This document shows positions 16,916-25,142 of a stretch of 64,000 bases of DNA, piece by piece. The position numbers and the translations under genes were made by a program. Origin of the DNA: a bacterium. GTDB lineage: Bacteria; Hydrothermota; UBA3073; JACQXS01; JAQTXJ01. The stretch's first letter is position 1, and every line of letters starts with the position of its first letter. The DNA is taken from assembly GCA_028716385.1 (NCBI GenBank), contig JAQUPX010000006.1, positions 124,001 through 188,000 on the forward strand, written 5' to 3'. The notes under the pieces are model-generated. The model did no database searches. It saw nothing but the letters and a program-made list of their open reading frames with translations, and had not been told where the DNA came from.

Positions 16916-18133
16916 TTGTCTAAAAAAGTTCTTGTAATCGCTTACTACTTTCCACCTATGGGAATGGGTGGAGTGCGTAGGGTTGTTAGTTTCTGCAAAT
17001 ACCTCCCGCAAAAAAACTGGTCACCGATTGTCCTCAGCGTTAAAAACATTAAATATTTCATTAATGACGATTCTTTTTTACGGGAAATTAACTATCCCGT
17101 TGTTCGCACGGAATCGGCAGACCCATTAAGACTGTTAAAATCCTTTCAACTAAAAACAAACAAGAAAAACATATCTTCTTCTTTTCATAAATTAAGTTCT
17201 TTTATGTTTATACCCGATAATAAAATCGGATGGTTCCCGTATGCATTACACTCAGGATTAAATCTCATAAAAAAGCACAAACCCGATATCATATTTGCGT
17301 CTGCGCCACCTTATACTTCTCTTCTCATCGGATATTATTTGAAAAAACTCACAAAACTACCACTTATCGTTGAATTCAGGGACCCCTGGCCTTATTCTCC
17401 TTATCCAACATTCCTGCACAGAAAAATAAATGAATGCCTCAAAACAAAAGTTTTAAAATCCGCAGATGCCGTAATAACCATAAACAAAGTTATTTCCAAA
17501 AATCTGCCGTCAAATACGATTATAATTCCTCCCGGTTATGACCCTGAAGATTTTACAAAGAAGCACACGGATAAATCTTCAAGCAAACACAAATTCACAA
17601 TAACTTATACGGGCTCGTTTTTTCCCCCACGAACTCCGGAATACTTTTTAAAAGCACTATCCGAATTAATAATTGAAAATCCTTCTTTATCCAAAGACTT
17701 TAAATTAGAGTTAATCGGTTTGCATTCAACACAAGAACAAGAAACCATAAAAAAGTTGAATCTTGAAAACATAGTTGAAATCATACCTTACTTACCGCAT
17801 AACGAATGCATACAAAAACTTATCCATTCGGATTTACTGTGGATAATGATTGACGAAGTTGAAGACACCGCTTCTACGGGCAAAATCGGCGAATATCTTG
17901 GAGCGGGCAAACCTATTTTAGCTACCGTTCCTGAAGGTCCCTGTGCAGATATTATTAACGAAACACATACAGGAATAGTCGTCCCGCCGCGAGATATAAA
18001 GGCAATCAAAAAAGCAATTTATGATTTTTATTTGAAATATAAATCCAATTCCCATCAAACAGGCAAAACCGAATCTTATAGCTGGCAAAATCTGACATCT
18101 AAATTAACGGATATTTTTGATTCATTAACTTAA
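16916..18133 (+). CDS. Family 4 glycosyltransferase
   Basis: The protein has 405 residues; the start is TTG (MSKKVLVIAYYFPP). GT-B fold: N-terminal PMGMGGVRRVVSFCKYLP loop, KKHKPDIIFASAPPYTSL, EFRDPWPYSPYP. The C-terminal nucleotide-binding half has TYTGSFFPPRTPEYFLKAL, and the family EX7E-like region reads GKIGEYLGAGKPILATVPEG. It probably transfers a sugar from a nucleotide donor in cell-surface glycan synthesis in the cytoplasm. Acceptor unknown. It is the only gene between tRNA-Ile and the GxxExxY cassette, so it is not in a visible glycan cluster. Confidence 0.88.
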   Translation: MSKKVLVIAYYFPPMGMGGVRRVVSFCKYLPQKNWSPIVLSVKNIKYFINDDSFLREINYPVVRTESADPLRLLKSFQLKTNKKNISSSFHKLSSFMFIPDNKIGWFPYALHSGLNLIKKHKPDIIFASAPPYTSLLIGYYLKKLTKLPLIVEFRDPWPYSPYPTFLHRKINECLKTKVLKSADAVITINKVISKNLPSNTIIIPPGYDPEDFTKKHTDKSSSKHKFTITYTGSFFPPRTPEYFLKALSELIIENPSLSKDFKLELIGLHSTQEQETIKKLNLENIVEIIPYLPHNECIQKLIHSDLLWIMIDEVEDTASTGKIGEYLGAGKPILATVPEGPCADIINETHTGIVVPPRDIKAIKKAIYDFYLKYKSNSHQTGKTESYSWQNLTSKLTDIFDSLT

Positions 18134-18229
18134 AAACTTATGAGGATTTGATAAAGTTCTTGCCAATAAACAAATGATTCTTATACAATTAAAATAAAGA
18201 GAGAAAAAAACAGAATTTTTTGGACGCAG

Positions 18230-18712
18230 ATGAACGCAGATAAACAGGATATCAAATTTAAACACAAAGAATTAACTGCGATTACTTGGAGTTTGTTCCG
18301 CCAGGAACATTACTCCGAGTTATCCAGAGGGGAAATCATAGAAATTTTTTATCGGGTTTATAACAAATTGGGATACGGGTTTTTAGAAAAGGTGTATGAA
18401 AATGCTATGATGATAGAGTTTAAAAGAGAAGGAATTCCTGCAAAAGCACAAACTCCTATAAAGGTTTATTATGACGACAGAGAAATTATAGGAGAATATA
18501 CCGCTGATATATTAGTAGATGATAAAATTATGGTGGAAATTAAAGCAATAAAAAAGTTAGCAGAAGAGAATGAGGCACAACTATTAAACTATTTAAAAGC
18601 AACAAATGTAGAAGTAGGACTTTTATTTAATTTTGGACCTGAACCGGAAATCAAAAGAAGAGCATTTGATAATAGCAGAAAGCCTGCCTGCGGTAGGCAG
18701 GAAAGATTTTAA
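18230..18712 (+). CDS. GxxExxY protein (predicted PD-(D/E)XK nuclease), repeat-interrupted copy
   Basis: The ORF has 160 residues. The family motif GFLEKVY is at about residue 50. Predicted PD-(D/E)XK residues are in GEYTADILVDD (Asp) and VEIKAIKK (Glu-x-Lys). Compared with copy 2, residues 18-35 (ITWSLFRQEHYSELSRGE) replace one lysine and are encoded by a palindromic element that keeps frame. Near the end a 20-base palindrome (18682-18701) shifts frame, so the natural C-terminus KDFKDLDNLRRSAS becomes PACGRQERF. The nuclease core is intact, so it may still be functional. The family's biological role is unknown. Confidence 0.8.
   Translation: MNADKQDIKFKHKELTAITWSLFRQEHYSELSRGEIIEIFYRVYNKLGYGFLEKVYENAMMIEFKREGIPAKAQTPIKVYYDDREIIGEYTADILVDDKIMVEIKAIKKLAEENEAQLLNYLKATNVEVGLLFNFGPEPEIKRRAFDNSRKPACGRQERF
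18281..18334 (+). repeat. In-frame palindromic insertion in the GxxExxY gene
   Basis: Fifty-four bases replace the AAG found in copy 2 (net +51, frame preserved). The element has the family layout: TTGGAGTTTGTTCC, CGCC, GGAACATTACTCCGAG, then TTATCCAG. Flanks: CTGCG on the left and ATC on the right. Confidence 0.8.
18682..18701 (+). repeat. 20-bp palindrome shifting the GxxExxY frame
   Basis: GCCTGCCTGCGGTAGGCAGG interrupts an A-run (AGAAAAAAAG in copy 2). It has the same core as the repeats at 4024 and 16031. Confidence 0.75.
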
Positions 18713-18730
18713 GGATCTTGATAATCTGCG

Positions 18731-18775
18731 ATTACAAGCTCTTATGTTAGTTAGAGCTTGTTATCCAGAGGGAAA
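18731..18775 (+). repeat. Palindromic insertion near the right end of the cassette
   Basis: ATTACAAGCTCT and AGAGCTTGTTATCCAGAG form a stem; the stretch replaces AAG of copy 2 (net +42). The flanks CTGCG and ATC are the same as at the 18281 insertion. Confidence 0.8.
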
Positions 18776-18835
18776 ATCTGCGTCCTAAAAGAAAGATCTA
18801 TTTAAAAGAGGCATAGATTTAATGGAATTGATATT

Positions 18836-19705
18836 ATGAAAATTTTTCCCGACTGCATACCTTGTTTACTCAAGCAAACTTTAACGACATTACAATTTGC
18901 AACGGAAGATACTGATTTACACATACAGGGATTAAAAGAAGTTGTTAGAATTATGCCTTCTCTGATAGAATTACCCACGCCGACACACATTGGCAGAGTA
19001 ATACACAATCTAACAAAAGTCATAACCTGTAATCCCGACCCCTATAAAAAAGTAAAACTTGAGCACACGGAAACCGCATTAAAACTGTACCCGGAACTAA
19101 TTTTAAAACTTAAATCTTCCACGCAAAAGCCTCTTTTAACTGCATTGAAAATAGCTGCTGCAGGCAATACGATAGATTTTGCAAGAGGAAAAGATTTCGA
19201 CCTTTCAAAAGAGCTCGAACTCACTCTCAACAAAGAATTCAAATTATGCGATTATGACAGGTTTATAAATGACCTTAAGAAAGCAGATAAAATTTTATAC
19301 ATAGGAGACAACGCAGGCGAAACCGTTTTTGATAAAGTATTAATCGAAGAAATTAATAATTACCGTAATGATAGAAACGTTTTTTATGCCGTAAGGGGTT
19401 TACCCGTAATCAACGATGCCACTTATGAAGATGCTCTTGCATCGGGCATATCCGACGTTGCAGAAATCGTAGATTCGGGCACGGATGCCCCGGCAGCATT
19501 ACTTGAATACTGCACTCCTGCTTTTCATAAATTATTTAATCAATCTTCGCTTATAATAAGCAAGGGGCAGGGAAATTATGAAGGGCTGTCTGAAAGTAAT
19601 GCGCCTATATATTTCTTATTTAAGGTTAAATGCCCGGCTATTGAAAAATCTCTTAACGCAACCCTTGGCGATTTACTCTTTCTGGGGAATCCGTTATCTG
19701 TTTAA
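18836..19705 (+). CDS. DUF89 / ARMT1-like metal-dependent phosphatase
   Basis: The protein has 289 residues. It begins MKIFPDCIPCLLKQTLTTL with the CxxC typical of the prokaryotic DUF89 subgroup. The metal-binding signature is ILYIGDNAGETVFDKVLIEE, where the aspartate and asparagine coordinate a divalent metal, followed by YAVRGLPVINDATYEDA and IISKGQGNYEGLSES. Characterised DUF89 members act as damage-control phosphatases on sugar phosphates or pantetheine phosphates; the exact substrate here is unknown. It is a cytoplasmic protein that stands alone between the cassette and a convergent peptidase gene. Confidence 0.88.
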   Translation: MKIFPDCIPCLLKQTLTTLQFATEDTDLHIQGLKEVVRIMPSLIELPTPTHIGRVIHNLTKVITCNPDPYKKVKLEHTETALKLYPELILKLKSSTQKPLLTALKIAAAGNTIDFARGKDFDLSKELELTLNKEFKLCDYDRFINDLKKADKILYIGDNAGETVFDKVLIEEINNYRNDRNVFYAVRGLPVINDATYEDALASGISDVAEIVDSGTDAPAALLEYCTPAFHKLFNQSSLIISKGQGNYEGLSESNAPIYFLFKVKCPAIEKSLNATLGDLLFLGNPLSV

Positions 19706-19952
19706 TATATTTCGTGCTCCTACCGCTACCCTCTTTTTTCTTTCTAATCCTGTTAATCTGCGGAAATCCCTGTCTACCAGTCTGTTTGGCAGATGCGTCC
19801 AAAAATTCTGTCTTCTTGTCTATTTATTGTTCTCTATTCGTGCTAATTCGCGTTAATTCGTGGATAACTTTTTCTGTATTCTGTTGTCTGTTCTTTCCGT
19901 ACTAATCGGTGCTCTGCCGTATCTACATCCGTGGTTCTCTGTATTTAGTCCC
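19706..19952 (+). other. Convergent T-rich intergenic region
   Basis: No gene seen. It contains degenerate phrases such as CGTGCTAATTCGCGTTAATTCGTGG (19837-19861, imperfect repeat) and the cassette-border sequence GATGCGTCCAAAAATTCTG at 19792. Confidence 0.55.
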
Positions 19953-22922
19953 CTATTTCATCAAGATCAGTTTGCCCGTTACTTTTGCATTTCCGGCTTT
20001 CAGGTGCACAAAATAAATACCGTTTGACAACTTATCCGTATCCAGTTTTATATTATAAGTTCCTGCTTTTTGTTCCCCGTTAACGAGTGTTTTCACCTGT
20101 CTTCCGCTCAAATCATAGAGTTCTACGGACACTTTATTATTAAAGGGTATCTGGTAGCTTATAATAGTTGATTTTACAAACGGGTTTGGATAAGCTTTTA
20201 CATTTACGGATACGTTGTAATAATCGGATGTGTGTATTTCCGAAACTCCCTGTGTTGAAACTGTCAAAATCACGGGTTCTTTATATGTGCCTTCATCAGG
20301 GTCGTTTGAGGCGATTCTCAAAGTATCCCGATAAACGCCTTCTGCGAGTCCTGCCGGCTGCACGGTTACCGAAACGGAAGATGACTCGCCCGGGGCAAGC
20401 GTCATAGTTGTTTTTGATAAGCCAAGAATCCACGATGCCGTATAAGTTATGTTTGATACTGAAAGGTTAGTCGGAGGACCACCCCTATTGCATACCCAGA
20501 TTGTTCCATTTTGACAGGGCGTAGTCGCGTAACCGAAATGCGCTAAAGACGGGTCGCCATAAAGATTGAACGCCGTACAATTAACCCATTTATTCTGCGC
20601 AGCCCCCGTTCCTGCCATATAATTTTGACGACTAAGGTCAAATGAGGGACCTACCTTCGAATGCGAAACTGTTGTATCTTTTAATAATTTGTTAAAAAAG
20701 TAAGTTTCCATAACGTTAGCCGGATTTGTATAAACAGACCTGCTCGCCGCGCATACACTTACACATCCCTGGTTCAGCAATGCCGCCGCCAGATTATTCG
20801 TTGTCTCGGGATGCCCTAATAAACAGGACATAAGAAAAGCATCCGCGGGATAATCATCGTCCAACGCGGAAACATCCGAAGTTGTTAGTATATCCGTATA
20901 TACAATTTCACCGTTAGTAGTCTCCGGGACACCATCGCCATCGTCAGTTGCCCATACCATACGCATACACTTCTGAAGCCACCCGTGCGAGTTTAAGGCA
21001 AAAATCCCCATTCCCTCCCAGCGGTTTTTTATATTTATTTTTGTTAAACTGTCCGTGCACGAATAAGTACTCTTTGTTCTTCCCTGCTTTTCATATAATA
21101 ATGTAGCAGTTGAACGATTAATAATACTGCTGTTCATAATATCTTCGAGTACGGAAGCTCCGTCAAGAAGAGCCCCTCCCCCGTTATCCTGATTGGAAAA
21201 TTGCAATATGGCGCCGGCGCAAAGCGCTTTTTTCTTATATGTAAGGTCAGTATTTCTCTCGAAGTTTATAATTTTTTGAGTTATATGCGCAATTTTTGTG
21301 GCATCACTCCACGGAATTCTGCCTAAAGATACTTCCGATACATAATCCGGTGAATCATTTCCTCCCGTGCTTCCGCCGGAAGTCAAAATTTCTCCCCAGT
21401 AACCGTCCCCGTCTTTATTCCAGGAAGCATTATCGGCAGAGCCAAGGTCGGAATAATACAAATCCGTAGCAAGAGGGTAATCATACGCATCTATTGCCCA
21501 ACTTGGCAAATCAGTGTTACTCTGGATATAACAAATTCGCATCGGGATATTCGTATTATCCCCTACTATCAATACATACTTTATTCCCCACTGACTCACG
21601 GGATACTTATCTCTTAAAAAGTTTCTTATTTTTTGCTGTATGTCCGTTCCGGTATAATTCGTATTTATCCATTCCTTCGTCACTATGTTAGTTTTAAAAC
21701 CTAATCCCGCTTTCCATCCCGCAAGCGCTTCACAAGCCGATTGCATTGCAGCCGTAGTTATAATTACATAATCGTAAGTCGGAGCTTTCGTTCCTTCCTT
21801 GTCCGCCTGAGGAGGATACCATTTCTTAGCCTGTTCAAAATTGTAAATAAGGCCGCTTGCTTCCTCTTCCGCCAGATTATCCGATGCCAACCTCTTGTAT
21901 TCTGCCTCTTTATCCGCATCAAACCTGTATTTTACTTTAACCTGTAAACGAGATACATAACTTAATTTTCCGGTTACGGCATTATACTGGACGGGGTAAA
22001 CCGCTACCGTTGCAAGGTTGTATTTTCTTAAATTTCCGGTAGATATCAACTCTCCTTTTACCGCAGGATATTGAGTATTTGATGAATAAGCAATTTGTTT
22101 GTTAGTATTATATTCTTTATAACAAAGGGCGAGCTTACTTCTATTATCTCTCATAGGAAAATTAACAGGTGCCGGCGCAATGTTATACTTGCCTACAAGA
22201 GGAACGCTATTTCCTATTACTTCTATCCCCTCAACCGTTCCTTCCGGTGGAATCGCAAGAATTATGGTTTTGAATGGTAATGCCGGTTTTCCGGGTTCAC
22301 CCATCTGTTCAAATCCTTTTATGTCTATATTCTGAATGCCTGCGCTTGCTTCTTTTATATCAAAAGCTGGAACATCTATATCAACCGTTACTTCTGAGGC
22401 GGACCACGAACAGCTTACATATTTATAATCGGGAATATGATAATAATACGATAACTTATCCGGAGTTACGGCTATGTCCGGCACTCCTCCGGCTCTCCAA
22501 TAATAACTATGTGTATATTCATTATCTGCTTCCGAAGATTCCGTAATGGCACCAAGTGGGTCAACAACGAGTTTCATTGTATGAGCTCCAACAACAGAAA
22601 ACGTGCTCTGCAAAAATTTAACCTTTAAAATAGTACCAACTGCAAGCGAAGTAAATGTATAGGATTTAACGACCGAATCTTCCCGCATTATCTTGACATC
22701 AAAGCCGGAAGTTACATTCTGGTCACCATTATTGGTAACAGCCCAACTATAATAGTATGGAGTCCCGGTATATAAAGTATCATCCAGAATCGTATCCTGG
22801 GTAATAGAGCAAACTAACGGAGCACTCCACCCGGTTAAAGCAACAGGAGCAAGATTGGGTAACGCAAAAATTTTAGTTGAAAAGAAAATTATACCACATA
22901 CCAAAAATTTAATTTTATTCAT
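19953..22922 (-). CDS. C25 (gingipain-like) cysteine peptidase with T9SS sorting domain
   Basis: The protein has 989 residues. Signal peptide about 1-20. A CARDB-like domain (residues 40-145: YYSWAVTNNGDQNVTSGFDV) is followed by the C25 propeptide and a peptidase domain (YDYVIITTAAMQSACEALAGW, KYVLIVGDNTNIPMR). The catalytic histidine is in FALNSHGWLQ and the cysteine in DAFLMSCLLGHPE. Next come an Ig-like domain (SVTVQPAGLAEGVYRDTL) and a C-terminal type A sorting domain (AYPNPFVKSTIISYQI ... GKLILMK). It is secreted by the type IX system and probably attached to the cell surface. AGGAGGGGG precedes ATG. Confidence 0.93.
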   Translation of the reverse strand: MNKIKFLVCGIIFFSTKIFALPNLAPVALTGWSAPLVCSITQDTILDDTLYTGTPYYYSWAVTNNGDQNVTSGFDVKIMREDSVVKSYTFTSLAVGTILKVKFLQSTFSVVGAHTMKLVVDPLGAITESSEADNEYTHSYYWRAGGVPDIAVTPDKLSYYYHIPDYKYVSCSWSASEVTVDIDVPAFDIKEASAGIQNIDIKGFEQMGEPGKPALPFKTIILAIPPEGTVEGIEVIGNSVPLVGKYNIAPAPVNFPMRDNRSKLALCYKEYNTNKQIAYSSNTQYPAVKGELISTGNLRKYNLATVAVYPVQYNAVTGKLSYVSRLQVKVKYRFDADKEAEYKRLASDNLAEEEASGLIYNFEQAKKWYPPQADKEGTKAPTYDYVIITTAAMQSACEALAGWKAGLGFKTNIVTKEWINTNYTGTDIQQKIRNFLRDKYPVSQWGIKYVLIVGDNTNIPMRICYIQSNTDLPSWAIDAYDYPLATDLYYSDLGSADNASWNKDGDGYWGEILTSGGSTGGNDSPDYVSEVSLGRIPWSDATKIAHITQKIINFERNTDLTYKKKALCAGAILQFSNQDNGGGALLDGASVLEDIMNSSIINRSTATLLYEKQGRTKSTYSCTDSLTKINIKNRWEGMGIFALNSHGWLQKCMRMVWATDDGDGVPETTNGEIVYTDILTTSDVSALDDDYPADAFLMSCLLGHPETTNNLAAALLNQGCVSVCAASRSVYTNPANVMETYFFNKLLKDTTVSHSKVGPSFDLSRQNYMAGTGAAQNKWVNCTAFNLYGDPSLAHFGYATTPCQNGTIWVCNRGGPPTNLSVSNITYTASWILGLSKTTMTLAPGESSSVSVTVQPAGLAEGVYRDTLRIASNDPDEGTYKEPVILTVSTQGVSEIHTSDYYNVSVNVKAYPNPFVKSTIISYQIPFNNKVSVELYDLSGRQVKTLVNGEQKAGTYNIKLDTDKLSNGIYFVHLKAGNAKVTGKLILMK

Positions 22923-22969
22923 ACCCCCTCCTAAATATGGAACCTTATTATATTTATATTATATAATCA

Positions 22970-22998
22970 TATATGATACTTTTAGATAATATTGTCAA
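22970..22998 (-). promoter_or_regulatory. Promoter of the C25 peptidase
   Basis: Minus strand TTGACA, 17 bases, CATATA (weak -10 box). Confidence 0.45.
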
Positions 22999-23077
22999 CT
23001 AACTTTTGTTATTTTTTTATCTGTTACAATGAATTACTATCTTTCTGTTCTCTGTCCTTTACAAATACAAAAAAATA

Positions 23078-23106
23078 TTGACAATACTCCATTTTTGAAA
23101 CACTTT
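23078..23106 (+). promoter_or_regulatory. Promoter of the toroid-fold gene
   Basis: TTGACA (23078-23083), 17 bases, CACTTT (weak -10 box), 9 bases before ATG. A leaderless message is possible. Confidence 0.45.
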
Positions 23107-23115
23107 TGTTAACAA

Positions 23116-24084
23116 ATGGACAAACTAATTGAATGGCTTTTAGAGGGTGACCCGTGGGTTGTTTACAGGACAAGGCTCGATTTGCTGAACCAGCCCGAAA
23201 CTACCCCCGATGTGATAAAATCCAGGAACGAACTAATCAATCACCCTAAAATAAAAACAATTTTAAAAGAAGTACAAAATTGGCCCGGCACAGTATTGAG
23301 TAGCCATAAGAGCGCCAACCAAACTTACCATAAATTATCTTTCCTTGCGGATATTGGAATGAATAAAAATGATGCACCGATCAAACAAGTGATACAAAAA
23401 ATATTTGAACACCAATCTAAAGAAGGCCCCTTCCAATTACCGATGAATATTCCTCAACACTTTGGAGGCTCCGGCAAAGATGAATGGGCATGGGCGCTAT
23501 GTGATGCCCCGGTAATTCTTTATTCGTTAATAAAATTCGGACTTGGCGAAGACGCTAAAATAAAAAGCGCAGTGAAATATTTAACCAATCTTGTCAGCGA
23601 TAACGGATGGCATTGTATCGTATCAAAAGAACTCGGAAAATTCAGGGGGCCCGGTCGTAAAGATGACCCTTGCCCTTATGCCACGTTTGTTATGCTTAAA
23701 ATGTTAGTATTGCTCAACGAATACAAACGCAGTAAAGAGACATTGCTTGGCGCAAATTGTTTATTGGATTTATGGGAAAACAGCAAAAAACTTCATCCTT
23801 ATATGTTTTATATGGGAACTGATTTCAGAAAAATTAAAGCGCCTTATATCTGGTATGACTTGCTCCACGTCCTTGATTTACTAACTCAAATAGACTCCAT
23901 TAAAAAAGACAAAAGGCTTATCGAAATGACAGAAACTCTAAAATCAAAATCCGACAAAGAAGGCAAATTCACTCCAGAATCCGAATATAAAGCTTGGAAA
24001 GACTGGGACTTCGGACAAAAGAAATGCCCTTCAAGATGGGTTACTTTTTTGTCCTTGCGAATCTTAAAAAGATTTAAAGTTTAA
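23116..24084 (+). CDS. Prenyltransferase/squalene-oxidase-like alpha-toroid protein
   Basis: The protein has 322 residues and no signal peptide. Repeating helical pairs with tryptophan- and glycine-rich turns (LLEGDPWVVYRTRLDLL, DEWAWALCDAPVILYSLIKFG, SDNGWHCIVSKELGKFRGPG, DPCPYATFVMLKMLVLL) resemble terpenoid cyclase/prenyltransferase alpha/alpha-toroids. The C-terminus WDFGQKKCPSRWVTFLSLR is typical of a hypothetical family often seen in environmental genomes. No DxDD or QW signature is visible, so catalysis is not supported. It lies divergent from the C25 peptidase and upstream of fabD. Confidence 0.65.
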   Translation: MDKLIEWLLEGDPWVVYRTRLDLLNQPETTPDVIKSRNELINHPKIKTILKEVQNWPGTVLSSHKSANQTYHKLSFLADIGMNKNDAPIKQVIQKIFEHQSKEGPFQLPMNIPQHFGGSGKDEWAWALCDAPVILYSLIKFGLGEDAKIKSAVKYLTNLVSDNGWHCIVSKELGKFRGPGRKDDPCPYATFVMLKMLVLLNEYKRSKETLLGANCLLDLWENSKKLHPYMFYMGTDFRKIKAPYIWYDLLHVLDLLTQIDSIKKDKRLIEMTETLKSKSDKEGKFTPESEYKAWKDWDFGQKKCPSRWVTFLSLRILKRFKV

Positions 24085-24161
24085 TCCTTTTTCAAAATTC
24101 TTAAATCCCAACATTTAACTTAATACTTCTTCCTGTTTATTATTCCTTTCACACAAAATAT

Positions 24162-24190
24162 TTGACAACGTTTACTTATTATGTTAACTT
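24162..24190 (+). promoter_or_regulatory. fabD promoter
   Basis: TTGACA (24162-24167), 17 bases, TAACTT (24185-24190). ATG is only 6 bases further on, so the transcript should begin at the start codon; no ribosome site is present. Confidence 0.7.
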
Positions 24191-24196
24191 AAGCTT

Positions 24197-25096
24197 ATGT
24201 CTAATTTTGCTTTTGTTTTCCCGGGGCAGGGGGCCCAGTTTGTCGGTATGGGGAAAGACCTTTACGACAAGCATGACGAAATAAAAGCCTTATATGAAAA
24301 AGCAAATGAAGTTCTCGGCATAGACATAAAAAAGATATCTTTTGAAGGTCCCGAGAATGAGCTCAAAGAAACAAAAAACGCCCAGATTGCAATAGTCCTT
24401 CATTCCGTAGCATCTTATAAACTTTTAATTCAAAAAGGTATAACTCCTTCCGTAACTGCAGGACATTCTCTTGGTGAATATTCTGCTCTTATCGCCGCAA
24501 ATGCGCTTGATTTTGACGATGCTCTCCAGCTTGTCAGATTCAGGGGAGAATTGATGTCAAGGGCGGGAGAAGCCAGTCCGGGCACGATGGCGGCAGTTCT
24601 TGGAATGCCCGCCGACAAGATAGAGCAAGTAATCGCTGAAATCGGGAGTTCGACACTTGTTGTTGCAAACTATAATTCACCAATGCAAACGGTAATTTCG
24701 GGTGACATCGAGGGAATAAAAAAAGCGTCCGAATTGTTAAAAGAGCGTGGCGCAAAAAGAGTTATGCCGTTACAGGTAAGCGGCGCGTTTCATTCTCCGT
24801 TAATGGGGTCTGCTTTTAATACATTTAAATTAGCATTAGAAAAGATAGAAATCAAAAATCCGTCCGTTCCTGTTGTTCCGAATGTTACGGGCAAACTTAC
24901 ATCATCGGCCGAAGAAATAAAAGAGAATCTGGGCAACCAAATCATCTCGTCCGTAAGGTGGGTAGATACCGTAAGGAATATTGTTTCCTCCGGCACAACT
25001 TCATTCGTAGAATTAGGGCCGGGCAAAGTGCTCACGGGTTTAATCAAACAAATCTCTCCTGAAGCTGAACTTACAGGTTTGGAAAACTACTCGTAA
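24197..25096 (+). CDS. fabD: Malonyl-CoA:ACP transacylase
   Basis: The protein has 299 residues, typical for FabD. It transfers malonyl from CoA to acyl carrier protein in fatty-acid synthesis. Motifs: FVFPGQGAQFVGMGKDLY at the N-terminus, nucleophile serine in TAGHSLGEYSALIAAN (near residue 92), an arginine-bearing QLVRFRGELMSRAG, and the catalytic histidine in VSGAFHSPLM (near 200). The C-terminus FVELGPGKVLTGLIKQI is canonical. fabG lies two genes downstream, separated by a methyltransferase and a TPR gene. Confidence 0.96.
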   Translation: MSNFAFVFPGQGAQFVGMGKDLYDKHDEIKALYEKANEVLGIDIKKISFEGPENELKETKNAQIAIVLHSVASYKLLIQKGITPSVTAGHSLGEYSALIAANALDFDDALQLVRFRGELMSRAGEASPGTMAAVLGMPADKIEQVIAEIGSSTLVVANYNSPMQTVISGDIEGIKKASELLKERGAKRVMPLQVSGAFHSPLMGSAFNTFKLALEKIEIKNPSVPVVPNVTGKLTSSAEEIKENLGNQIISSVRWVDTVRNIVSSGTTSFVELGPGKVLTGLIKQISPEAELTGLENYS

Positions 25097-25142
25097 TTTC
25101 GTAAGACTCCTTAATCCTTGAAAGGTAGTCTAACAAAAAATC

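Larger units (their letters stand above)
18222..18785 (+). mobile_element. GxxExxY cassette, copy 1, with 10-bp terminal inverted repeats
   Basis: The unit is bounded by GGACGCAGAT on the left and ATCTGCGTCC on the right, a perfect 10-bp inverted repeat. It is 564 bp, against 452 bp for copy 2 at 45997-46448. The 112-bp difference is fully accounted for by three insertions in this copy (net 51, 19 and 42 bp). The homology extends a few bases beyond the left border (CAGAATTTTT). Confidence 0.7.
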
